Made by a program: the position numbers and the translations under genes. A stretch of 11,322 nucleotides of DNA from Saccoglossus kowalevskii (taxonomy: Eukaryota > Hemichordata > Enteropneusta > Harrimaniidae), in assembly GCF_000003605.2 (NCBI RefSeq), contig NW_003132848.1, positions 314,371-325,692 on the forward strand, written 5' to 3'. Position 1 is the first letter of the stretch, and each line of letters starts with the position of its first letter. The notes under the pieces are model-generated. The model was not told the origin of the DNA. It ran no database searches and saw only the letters and a list, made by a program, of their open reading frames with translations. Positions 1 to 7,921 of this stretch are shown here, piece by piece.

Positions 1-78
1 GAAACGCCTCAGTTCGTACTCGTTGATCAGCGCAACAGTCAAAGTCGCCTTCTTTGTTTATATGAGATCCATATATCT

Positions 79-90
79 CGCACATGCGCA
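79..90 (+). promoter_or_regulatory. NRF-1-like site in a small CpG cluster
   Basis: The sequence CGCACATGCGCA matches the palindromic NRF-1 consensus (YGCGCAYGCGCR) at 11 of 12 positions. It lies in a short CpG cluster that runs to about 112 and includes GCGCAGCGCGACGAC and CCGCGC, in otherwise AT-rich DNA. NRF-1 sites typically mark CpG-rich animal promoters, so this could be promoter-proximal sequence. No transcript start or gene is visible next to it. This is a motif match only. Confidence 0.3.
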
Positions 91-322
91 GCGCGACGAC
101 TACCGCGCTTTAATTTATTTTCGATGAAAAGTTTTCAAGCATTATGTGTGAATCCAATTTCACTGTGATGCGTCAAGTCTCAATAGAGTATGAGTGAAAT
201 TTTCACTGGAATTTATTTTAGCGGAAAATGTATTCCACATTATTACATATGTACTGCAGTTTATTTTGATTCGTCCCTGTAATCAAAATCGGTATTACCA
301 CACCCCATATGCAAATGAGGTC

Positions 323-340
323 AAAACAAAACAAAACAAA
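323..340 (+). repeat. (AAAAC)n microsatellite
   Basis: Three full AAAAC units and a partial fourth lie just downstream of the first octamer. It is a simple low-complexity repeat with no sign of function. Confidence 0.8.
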
Positions 341-503
341 GTAGTCCTTTTAAGAGTAGCGTTTTTCGAAACATAGCAGAAATAAACAATATTTTGAAGT
401 ACGATATTTGACCCTTGGGTACATGAATATACTTGCCGAGTGAAATAAAATTTGAACAACAGTAATGGAACTTCTAATCAGTCACTTATTTTGACTAAAA
501 CTA

Positions 504-521
504 ATTTGCATATCAACAATG
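504..521 (-). promoter_or_regulatory. SOX-POU composite-like element
   Basis: On the minus strand the sequence reads CATTGTTGATATGCAAAT: a SOX core (CATTGTT), a 3-base gap (GAT) and a perfect octamer. Order, orientation and spacing match the classical FGF4-enhancer SOX2:OCT arrangement (CTTTGTT, three bases, ATGCTAAT), which is established for vertebrate enhancers. A single match of this kind can arise by chance in AT-rich DNA, but it lies inside an octamer cluster. Activity is inferred. Confidence 0.3.
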
Positions 522-742
522 CAATAATGTTTTTGGTATTTTCACGGTCAATATGCAAATGATCGGAGCGGATCGCCAACCAGCCTACCGGCATGTTTTC
601 ATTGGCAACCGAACTATTTTTATTTTGTAAACAAATTTTCGTCCGCTAATTTTACCCACTTCAAATCGTTCAGCGACATTTTTGGCATATTAGGTGTACA
701 TCACATGGAATACTACGATTGAGAGAACTTGATGTATGTTGA

Positions 743-895
743 CTGAGTTTTATAAACCCCGAAGGGCTGTTGGAAGATCCACCCGCAGTAAAATTAACGA
801 TTATCATTGAGGGGCGATCATCAACATCGAAGTATCAGGAGGTTTCTGCTGGCGACGTTGCCCAGTTTCAAATAAAGATTACCAACGCTAAATGA
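743..895 (+). other. Exon-like open frame, unidentified, no start codon
   Basis: After an in-frame TGA at 740-742, this frame is open for 50 codons and ends at TGA 893-895. It has no methionine, so if real it would be an internal exon or a pseudogene piece. The middle of the peptide reads EDPPAVKLTIIIEG and the end reads SAGDVAQFQIKITNAK. These alternating hydrophobic stretches, joined by a polar turn, suggest two beta strands. Composition looks more protein-like than most frames here and the segment is richer in GC than its surroundings. I considered a Sec63-type or immunoglobulin-like beta domain but could not establish either. No good splice donor is visible inside the frame. The nearest GT in a plausible context (911-912) lies beyond the stop. 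A second unassigned frame follows at 963-1130. Confidence 0.25.
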
Positions 896-1120
896 GCAAC
901 ATTTTAACCGGTAATCAAGATTCATACAATCCGCGGCTAGTAAGCAATAAGCGGAGTTGTAGCGTGCAGCTCAGCGACGACCGCTGTCGACGCAAGTCAT
1001 CCCGTCAGCGGAGTACCGCAGTAGCACGGCATGTTTGCCTTCACCATTGTATTCAAAAGAATCGTGTGGTGTGCCGTTCTCCTTCAAACCCGGGATTCGA
1101 TCAATAGAGGAGTTTCAGTG
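896..1120 (+). other. CpG-rich segment with overlapping short open frames
   Basis: This segment is much richer in CpG than its flanks (CCGCGGC, GCGGAG, CAGCGACGACCGCTGTCGACGC). One frame encodes 71 residues from ATG 892 to TGA-free sequence ending at 1107, rich in Arg and Ser. A second frame is open from 963 to 1130 without a start and contains the peptide SCGVPFSFKPGIRSIEEFQ. I recognise neither. Together with the frame at 743-895 and the A-rich tract after it, the segment could be a decayed exon pair or a retroposed copy of a transcript. GC-rich DNA also leaves frames open by chance, so coding status is unproven. Confidence 0.2.
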
Positions 1121-1146
1121 AAAAAAAAACAAAAAAACAAAAAAAC
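1121..1146 (+). repeat. A-rich tract (A9-C-A7-C-A7-C)
   Basis: Runs of nine, seven and seven adenines separated by single cytosines follow directly on the CpG-rich exon-like stretch. The regular spacing suggests expansion of an A7C unit. A tract like this can be the eroded poly(A) tail of a retroposed sequence, but no AATAAA lies in the 10-30 bases upstream and I could not find matching target-site duplications. Confidence 0.6.
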
Positions 1147-1721
1147 ATCGCAAATGCAAGTTCAACATTTTAAAACCAGTATACTAAACCAGAAATGCTC
1201 AGCGATGTAAAAGAAGGATATATATTACTTTTCACTATACACATCTCTGTTGATACTATCCCTCGCATATCCTACTCCCAATCACTCCTTCGTAAAATGA
1301 ACTAGCCTCTTTTCATGTTGACATTCAGAGTAAAATCATGTGACAGGCTGTTAATATTGGCTGTTTAATACTCTTTCGCCGGTCTGGAACATGTGTTTAA
1401 TTAGCTCTCATTCAAGCAACAATGCAGATTTCCCAGGGAGTGAAACTATTCGACCCTGCCATTAAAACATAGAGGTGTTTTCAGCAAAACACGAATAACC
1501 CTGGAATAAACGCAACATACTGAATTTCGGAACAAATCGTGCATTATTTACAGCAGCAGAATGCCAGAGAAATATCAGACGAAACATGATAACACTATAT
1601 ATTATATTTCAGCCTGAACCCTCTATATTGCAATTCCAGGAATTAACCCCATATGTGCATCCATTTCTCACCTTGGTATCACCCATCCCTGAAAACAAAC
1701 GTTTGGTTTGAAGCGTATGGT
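1147..1721. other. AT-rich stretch with nothing recognised
   Basis: No open frame of useful length, RNA gene or strong repeat is visible. It is ordinary AT-rich non-coding sequence leading into the first dispersed repeat copy. Confidence 0.6.
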
Positions 1722-2035
1722 AATAACACGCACAATGAAGCGGATGTAAAAATTTGTTTATGTTGAGTTCATTCTAGCTTTCAAAAAATACTAAATTTAA
1801 TTTTTACTTAAATGCAACACAAAATAATTGTGTGTTGACTATTCTCTCCACTAAACAGTGGTCTCATCTCATATGTAGGAAAGGTGTTTTGAACCATGTC
1901 CTTCTTACCACACCCCCTCAAAGATATTCGAAATTACACATTAATTAATTAATCAGAGTGAACTTGAATCCTCAGTAAAAAAAATGAATATGCATTATGT
2001 CGGCAACATAATAATAAACCATATAAACGACTTTA
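1722..2035 (+). repeat. Dispersed repeat, copy 1
   Basis: This copy aligns with 3441-3796 in the same orientation at roughly 80 percent identity. Shared landmarks in order are ATGAAGCGGATGTAAA, a TTGACTATTC segment, TTTTGAACCATGTC, CACATTAATTAATTAA, GTGAACTTGAATCCTCAGT and the terminal part TTATGTCGGC...ACATAA...CATATAA.CGACTTT. Two small hairpins are conserved between the copies: CCACT-AAAC-AGTGG (1848-1861) and TTATGT/ACATAA (1995-2011). No terminal inverted repeats, coding frame or clear target duplication was found. It is probably an old short non-autonomous element of unknown class. Confidence 0.8.
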
Positions 2036-2720
2036 TCTAAGAATACAACGTAAAAATAATGATACCAATCTTCAAAAATTATTAAGCACTTTATACCTCA
2101 TAATTTCTCGTTGTTTTTTTGTCAATAGTTGACATGTATCGTGCTGAGCTGCACTTAATAATAATCCTTTTTTCACCTTTTTTCATGTAGTTGGGTATAT
2201 CACAAAGTGAGGACACAAAAGTGAGGGTACACGGGATATTTCCTTAAAACAAGTTAGTCTCTATGTGCTTTATGTGTTGTTATCAATCTTATTAAACTGG
2301 ATTCGGACACGGATTTCACGATGATTTCGGGTATAGTAGCGTGCCTCATTAAAGAAGGTCAAGGTTACACACACGACACCACACATGAATCCTAGTTTAT
2401 TAGGTACAATAAAGTTATTGCTTGCTATGGTTATTTTCTTCTTTGGTAGACATGTGGATACCTAGTTAGAGGTGAAGTTTACAAAATCACGTATTATACA
2501 CACCAGAGAAAAAATTACAAGAAAGAGAAACAACACAAATAAAATGAGCAAGAAAATAATAAATTCTATAAATTAACAAGTGTAGGTGTAATAACTAGTG
2601 TGACTGTAAGAATGTTGAAATTTCTTTATGTATGTCAAGTCAAACTGTACGTTTGCAACTGTATCACCAGGTTTTCTTTTCAATTCGAATTGAGACTTTA
2701 ATGTGAAACACCACGTTTGG
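2036..2720. other. AT-rich stretch with minor duplications and a palindrome
   Basis: No gene is visible. Small features are an exact 10-bp tandem duplication CCTTTTTTCA (2166-2185), an imperfect tandem pair around AAAGTGAGG (2204-2232) and a perfect 14-bp palindrome TCAATTCGAATTGA (2680-2693). These look like slippage products and chance symmetry. Confidence 0.6.
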
Positions 2721-2787
2721 TTATGGTAGTATGTTCATCAGCTCAGCAGAGATTTCAGGACCATAGATCCTCTTCATTGGGCGACAT

Positions 2788-3162
2788 ATGAGCAGCAATG
2801 TTGTCGAACTATGCGGACCAAAGTTTAATACCGGCCATGATGTCACACAGGTTATAGTGTCTTTCGTTGATTGTCCAACAACACCTGTGAATTCATTACT
2901 CAACTACTCATCCAGCAAAGATTTGTGGTCACATAACATGACCAACTTTTTGATATTTGTACGTGTCGTGTTAAATCCGTCTAACTCTGGGCTATACATC
3001 CTTAGTGTGGCCTGTTATGACAAACCCTGGTGGCAGCCATGTTTGTTTTCATTATTAGAAGACGCTTACGCGCATAGTCATTCCATATTTGGAATTCGCA
3101 TTTCCTTATATGGTAGGATGAAAATACCCCGTAAAACACCGCAAAATTACGGCACGCTGTAA
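2788..3162 (+). other. Orphan 124-codon open frame, unidentified
   Basis: This is one of the longest ATG-started frames in the window. It is preceded by an in-frame TAG at 2764-2766. The product has no signal peptide, clear membrane segment or motif I know. It contains a Trp pair in KPWWQPCLFSLLEDAYAHSH, and the last quarter is basic. A 60-codon frame on the opposite strand (2721-2903) overlaps its start. My rough estimate is that one frame this long has around a 10 percent chance of arising randomly in this much AT-rich DNA. The two CArG boxes at its 3' end also argue that this stretch may be regulatory rather than coding. A decayed exon remains possible. Confidence 0.15.
3083..3113. promoter_or_regulatory. 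Pair of perfect CArG boxes (SRF sites)
   Basis: CCATATTTGG (3083-3092) and CCTTATATGG (3104-3113) both fit CC(A/T)6GG exactly. Their centres are 21 bp apart, two helical turns, so both would face the same side of the DNA. The first is extended to the symmetric ATTCC-ATATTT-GGAAT, and its CATTCC flank resembles a TEAD/MCAT half. CCATATTTGG is the reverse complement of CCAAATATGG, the form known from muscle actin promoters. About one CArG box is expected by chance in this window, but a phased pair is much less likely. SRF binding is inferred. Confidence 0.4.
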
Positions 3163-3440
3163 CTTATGGCGTTACGGTGACAGATGTATAATAATAGCAA
3201 ATATTCATCACACCACTTACTGTAAACAATATTATATTGCTTAATGAAATCAACTGAGAGCGTTCACAAGCGGAAACAGTCCTTTTTGCAGACATCTTCG
3301 GCGTTTGCTGATTTGGTATACTAACAAATTAGACCTGTGGATTGTCGACAGTCTAGTTATGGACCAAAACATGGTGCAACACGAACTAATATTGCATTGG
3401 AGTAAAATATAATAATTATTTTTTATTAACCTAAACGCGA
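3163..3440. other. AT-rich spacer with nothing recognised
   Basis: Short AT-rich sequence between the CArG pair and the second dispersed repeat copy. No frame, RNA or repeat is supported. Confidence 0.6.
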
Positions 3441-3796
3441 AATAACACTCACTATGAAGCGGATGTAAAGATTTGTTTATGGTGAGTTGATCCTAGCTTT
3501 TAGAAATTACTGAATTTAATTTTTAGTTAAATACAACAGAAAATGAATGTTGACTATTCACTCCACTATACGGTGGTCTCGTCCCGTGTGTAAAAACGTG
3601 TTTTGAACCATGTCTTTCTTATCAATCCCCTCAATTACACATTAATTAATTAAGAGTGAACTTGAATCCTCAGTCAGTTGAAACATTTTCACTAAATATA
3701 ATTTGAGCTTAAATAAAATGCCGCCAGTATAATTATATAGAGAAATAGAATAGGCTTTATGTCGGCGACATAACAATTAACCATATAATCGACTTT
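3441..3796 (+). repeat. Dispersed repeat, copy 2
   Basis: This is the direct-orientation partner of 1722-2035. After the CCTCAGT landmark it carries about 50-70 bp of extra sequence (roughly 3677-3750) absent from copy 1. The terminal hairpin is a cleaner TTATGTCG-G-CGACATAA (3757-3773) here than in copy 1. The internal hairpin is kept as CCACT/GGTGG with a T-G pair replacing T-A. Keeping both pairings despite about 20 percent divergence suggests that the symmetry belongs to the ancestral element. Confidence 0.8.
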
Positions 3797-4917
3797 CACA
3801 TGCGAACCAAATGTGCTTATTTTTGTCACAAAACATCCTGGATCCGGTCAACAAATCATCACTTCGCTGTGTATTGCAATGTGAATATTGCAGTTTCTTA
3901 GTAATTTGATTTGGGATTTTGTAAATGTCAATTCATTGTAGAACTGTGTATGTGGGATATGAGAAAGTGGATATGATGTGGTTTCAGTCATACTTGGTGG
4001 GTCGTCTGAGAGTACATATGTATATATGGCCATATTGACAGCATTTGACATATACTTTTGGACACACGGTATTCATCTCTTTTACTATTCCTTTCCAAAT
4101 AGATATGACCAAATATGAAAATTACTATATAAACGGTTTGATATAAAATGGAAGTTGGAAATGATTAGTAAATGTGATGAATATCCTATGTCAAACATTA
4201 TATGTTAAATGCAACATATTTATACTTTACCCACCTGGTATGGCAGAAATTTAATCATATCAACTGGATACCCATATTCACACTCCTACAAGTTATTTAT
4301 ATTTACAAAACCCAAATCAAACAACTAGCACAAACAAAATGGAATATGCAGAATGTAATACACATGAGAACCGTTTGAAGAGCAAATTTAAAAATATTCA
4401 TAATCGAATATGAATGCTCATGACGTACACCTACCCGAATGCATATTTACCACGATGCTTTACTGTTTCTGATCAATGAAGACAATCACTATTATATTGC
4501 AATGGTGGTCAATCCTGTTTCAATAGCTTATATACACCACGCAATGTACAGTTTGGATTTGACATTGATTGAATATGTTTACGATGCCTGTCAATAACGA
4601 TAGTGCCATGCTGGTTGATGACAATCACAGAATCTCATTACCAACGAACTGTGTCTTTCTTAATTGTTTACAGGTTCAAGTTTTACACAACTGAAAAAAC
4701 ACTCATGTGTCTGGAAGGTAATTTTTATTCCAACGTTTATTTGTCTGCATTGATATATCAATGTGAATAAGCCACATTAAGGACTTTCGGTGGGCAAAAC
4801 AGAACAAAACTTGATAACAAAATAATAATGATTAATGACTAACAATTTGTACATGATATTGTAGCCCTTGCAACACTCCATCCAACAATTATGATAACAC
4901 TAATGTCAATGTTAATT
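3797..4917. other. AT-rich stretch with nothing recognised
   Basis: No gene is supported. A 67-codon minus-strand frame (3848-4051) is low-complexity in codon use and has no recognisable motif. A 7-bp inverted pair ATTCATA/TATGAAT lies at 4396-4415. The rest is unremarkable AT-rich DNA. Confidence 0.6.
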
Positions 4918-4919
4918 AC

Positions 4920-4929
4920 GTCACGTGAC
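4920..4929. promoter_or_regulatory. Perfect CLEAR-type E-box GTCACGTGAC
   Basis: GTCACGTGAC is a full 10-bp palindrome around the CACGTG E-box. It is the consensus for MiT/TFE factors (CLEAR element) and is also bound by USF. The overlapping ACGTCA at 4918-4923 is a half CRE. I estimate about 0.004 expected occurrences in a window of this size and composition. No promoter or gene is visible nearby, so function is inferred. Confidence 0.4.
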
Positions 4930-6025
4930 TGCTAAATAAACAAAATCCATTGTTCTGCTATTTTTTACTCCAACTAGAAAACAAACAGTTAGCCAACACA
5001 TTTTTGTGAAGACTACAATGTTCTCAAAAATAATGTAAAATAGATAGTTTCTGAATTGTTTGGTTATTTTACAAGGTGGTGGAGAAGAATTCTGTAATAA
5101 ATTAGAGTGCTCTGTTTACTCAGGTCAATTAGCCATGAAATATTACTGATACTCGAAAATAATTTTACATTTTGTTTTCAGATGATCTTGAGTTCAATCT
5201 CGAAAAAATCAATGAAATTGGACAAGAACTATTCGCGAAATCGTGATTTTTGAGACTTTACTTTTCAAATGGCTGAAAAGACTAAAAACCAAATATAGAA
5301 CAGTCGAGAGGATATTTTCTGTTCAGGGCATCGTATTTAGGTATTTTTTTTATGTTTTAGATAGCTATTGTGTTGGTGTTATAAAAATCAAAACACGCCG
5401 TTTGGTACATGGCCGATAAAGATATGAAAAAAACGATAATTTGAAAAAAGCAACGTGAAAACGAAGTATGGCCGCCCTTGAATAAACAGTGTAATCACGT
5501 TATTTAAGTTTATTTGCTTGACAATTATTTATGTACAAAACGTGATATGTGACGGTTAAACCAAGCGAAATGTCATCAGAGCAGAACTACATAATGAGAT
5601 GCGATTATTCGGTTAAACTACGCTTTTTTTTTATTTTTTACTAAATATCGGCGACGAAACTTTTGTTGTTGAATATTAATTAAAAATCGTAATTTAAGTA
5701 AAAAGGGGCCTACTATTTGTTGACTGAATCCGCTTGGAACCAGACTTGCTTGCCGAAGGCACTGACGTTAATTACAGGTCGTCGTCACTCAAATTCATTT
5801 GAAAGTCAGTCTGCCGTCCCACATGACACAACGGACCTGATTAGTCTATTTTTGACTATCTCGTATTCTTAGCGAATCCGCGTGCATGTGTTATGTTCGA
5901 AAGGCCGCATGTGCACCGGAAACTAAAGTGAGATCTCCAGCCATAACGAGATGATTCTTCATCGATATATATTTTTCCCTTTTTACACCGAGAACATTTA
6001 CAGTGGTCAGCCAGATTCGTAATCA
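4930..6025. other. AT-rich stretch with nothing recognised
   Basis: No gene is supported. There are several homopolymer T runs (5344-5351, 5624-5631). A GGTTAAAC motif occurs twice about 60 bp apart near 5556 and 5613. GC content rises after about 5720, with GCATGTG twice near 5884 and 5909, but no element is identified. Confidence 0.55.
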
Positions 6026-6194
6026 TTATATCAAGATGAACGATCCTCGCGTTTTCGCTTCACCGCAAGCGTTACCCGATACTGCAGACTTCGCTGGCGA
6101 TATTTTTCGTTTCGACATGCTCTTCCTGCTGTGTGTTGATGTCGTGTAGTTCAGCCTCCAGTGACAGTATAGTGGTGTCATCATCGTCAGCATT

Positions 6195-6322
6195 CGAGAA
6201 ACAATTGCTTGACAAGAAGCAGTGTGGTTTACAATTCCAGTTTCTGGCGTATCTCAACTAAGAATATGTGAAATGCGGCGATGATCTTCCGTGGAGATAG
6301 TATCGTCACAGTCAGCTGACAT
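6195..6322 (+). repeat. 128-bp repeat, copy A (direct partner at 11195)
   Basis: The stretch is identical to 11195-11322 except for five substitutions (96 percent identity) with no gap, at an offset of exactly 5000 bp. Homology starts abruptly at CGAGAAACAATTGC and continues to the right until the window ends, so the true right boundary is unknown. High identity implies a recent duplication or transposition. Copy A includes the left arm of the 62-bp fold-back. Confidence 0.9.
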
Positions 6323-6376
6323 CGGTGTCGCTGGGTGTATCCAGCAGCACGGATGCCAGCTGACTGTGAGTATCGT
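6299..6376 (+). repeat. 62-bp fold-back flanked by 8-bp direct repeats
   Basis: The arms CACAGTCAGCTGACATC (6307-6323) and GATGCCAGCTGACTGTG (6352-6368) pair at 16 of 17 positions. Pairing continues inward between 6324-6334 and 6341-6351 with two mismatches and one G-T pair, leaving a 6-base loop (6335-6340). The fold-back is flanked exactly by AGTATCGT at 6299-6306 and 6369-6376. An 8-bp duplication next to inverted repeats is what hAT or P-type transposition leaves, so this may be a tiny MITE. A 28-position stem with a small loop is also shaped like a pre-miRNA. The CACAG end does not fit the usual hAT terminus well. Confidence 0.7.
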
Positions 6377-6581
6377 AGTGCTGTAAATTTGACACGTTTT
6401 TTGTGACCAGTTATCTTTATGATTGGTTGTGGTGGAATGCCGGCTTTCGTCAGGGTAATAATGAGTCCAACCGGTCTTTCGGTTTATTTCCCCTCCACTG
6501 AATATCGTTAGCCTCTATGGAAGCGCAGATTCAAATTACGCTCGTTGTTTGTAAACAGAAAGTAGTTTCAGGAAATAGACG

Positions 6582-6603
6582 CGTTTACCGAATATGGTAA
6601 ACG
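6582..6603. repeat. Small perfect hairpin
   Basis: CGTTTACC and GGTAAACG pair perfectly over 8 bp around a 6-base loop (GAATAT). It lies at the left edge of the GC-rich hairpin units and may mark their boundary. Confidence 0.6.
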
Positions 6604-6621
6604 GGGCCCGGGCGTGATATG

Positions 6622-6771
6622 GAAAATTATTGCACGGCTCGCGTATCGGGATTCCCATAGCGTTACGAAGCCGGGTAATACGAGGTATATGATAATGGGA
6701 ATCATTGCCCTGATGTGAGGGCGCATTCCCCGTAGCGTTACGAGGCCGGGCGATATGAGGGAAATGATAAT
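6622..6771 (+). repeat. Two tandem 75-bp GC-rich hairpin units
   Basis: Two units (6622-6696 and 6697-6771) share the tail ATTCCC..TAGCGTTACGA.GCCGGG..ATA.GAGG.A.ATGATAAT at 75-bp spacing. The second unit folds into a hairpin, GGGAATCATTGCCCT (6697-6711) against AGGGCGCATTCCC (6718-6730), around a GATGTG loop. The first unit keeps a degenerate version. A related hairpin occurs at 10404-10500. The long minus-strand frames across this region (up to 115 codons) read through repeat units and are not treated as genes. Confidence 0.75.
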
Positions 6772-7756
6772 CGGATTCGGGGCTTCGCCTGACAGAACAG
6801 CAGTCATTGTTATAATAAACAACTACTGTGTAATATACTAGTACGACGCCTGTATAGCCGTATTCCAACAGGACCATGTTCATAATTTGTGTTATTCACC
6901 TAAATTTATTTTAATAATTACAAATCACAATACTTTTATGATTGGTAGGAATCAAACTTTTTTGTACAGGAAAGCAGCAACAGGGATTGACATTCAATTT
7001 TTGACACATTATTGTTATATCCCAGCTCTGAGGGCGATGTTTGGAAGATTACGGCGACAATGTGGTCTGTTGAATTCCAAGAAGTGAAACCACATACTTA
7101 TATATTAGTGCCAGATTTCGAAATCTTCACCACTTGAACAGGGACACTCACCGGGTAAGCTGACTTATGGATTTTATTTTCACTCGATCATTCCCTCAGC
7201 GACAATACCGAAAATTAATTCCAAGCAAAAATAAAGTATTTCACAGTATTTGTTTTGAGCTTAAACTGTGTACTACTGTTGTTAAAACCATTGTGATTTA
7301 TATGCAATAGTTGACGTTGCCAGTTGTGTTTCACATTGAATAAAATGCATACAAATTAATAATATCGTGTCTGCACTAGTTATTGGCGTCTTACAGAATT
7401 TCCGTTGCCATCTGAATCTGAGACTTATTGCAACCTTGGAAATCCGCTCGTAATATTATTGATATTCAATATACAAGTAAATCAATGAATTAATATAACA
7501 TAGCAGAGTGTTCAGCTAGATTATAAAATTCCATGCAAGAGTTCTAATTCAAATTGTATTACCATGTGTTTTCGCATTTGTGGTGAATACATTTTCAATT
7601 TGATCACTTATTTTTTAGATTCGCTGTCGAGCTTATCATATGAGTGATTATGCCTGTCGTCCACCATCGTCCATGTCAACTATTTACTTTCTCGACCGTC
7701 TTCTTGAAGACTACAATTCTTATTGCTTTGATACCTGGTGTATATATGTCTTGGGC
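6772..7756. other. AT-rich stretch with nothing recognised
   Basis: No gene, RNA or repeat is supported. A 66-codon plus-strand frame at 6887-7087 has no recognisable motif and ordinary local composition. Confidence 0.6.
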
Positions 7757-7921
7757 AGACCTCTCTTAGATTTGTTCATTTCGTGATGATATCTTTAATT
7801 TAATTTTGATGAATATTTTTGTCATTTTTGGTAAAAAAGTGATATTTTCGACTTTTTGTTAAAAACCGTTCGATTGCTTTGAAGACCTATCTCAGATTTG
7901 TTCTTTTTCGAATGATATCTT
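7757..7921 (+). repeat. Local direct repeat, about 39 bp, two copies
   Basis: AGACCTCTCTTAGATTTGTT...GATGATATCTT (7757-7795) recurs as AGACCTATCTCAGATTTGTT...GAATGATATCTT (7883-7921), 126 bp apart at about 80-85 percent identity. An ATTGCTTTGA box lies upstream of each copy (7722 and 7873), so this may be a decayed tandem duplication of a roughly 130-150-bp unit. Confidence 0.6.

Larger units (their letters stand above)
309..560. promoter_or_regulatory. Cluster of three POU octamer motifs
   Basis: Three perfect octamers (ATGCAAAT or its reverse complement ATTTGCAT) occur at 309-316 (+), 504-511 (-) and 553-560 (+). I found no other perfect octamer in the window. At this AT content I estimate about 0.8 octamers expected in the whole window, so three in 252 bp is a clear local excess. 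Octamers bind POU-domain factors. Clustered sites of mixed orientation look like an enhancer or distal promoter element, possibly linked to the gene-like sequence at 743-1130. Function is inferred. Confidence 0.4.
6026..6514 (-). other. Near-open minus-strand frame broken by one TGA
   Basis: After a TAG at 6515-6517, this frame has 86 sense codons, a TGA at 6254-6256, then 75 more sense codons to a TAA at 6026-6028. The only early methionine is well inside, at MSADCDD. The translated sequence has no domain I recognise. It includes TGWTHYYPDESRHSTTT before the TGA and a basic SRKSMSKRKISPAKSAV stretch after it. The second copy of the shared repeat (11195-11322) keeps the same frame and the same TGA. 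All five base differences between the copies change the amino acid, so there is no sign of purifying selection. The segment is GC-richer than average, which favours open frames by chance. Confidence 0.15.

Noticed and set aside
194-376. 60-codon plus-strand frame
   Set aside because: It has the length expected by chance and overlaps the octamer and AAAAC repeat. It has no recognisable motif.
1085-1106. tRNA B-box-like GATCGAATCC on the minus strand
   Set aside because: No pairing T-stem, no A box and no cloverleaf can be built around it.
1942-1954. ATTA microsatellite
   Set aside because: It is part of the dispersed repeat consensus and occurs identically in copy 2, so it is not an independent feature.
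6536-6883. Minus-strand frames of 115 and 84 codons
   Set aside because: They read through tandem GC-rich hairpin units. The repeated peptide motif (NAxGxAPSHxGN) follows from the DNA repeat and also appears at 10.4 kb.
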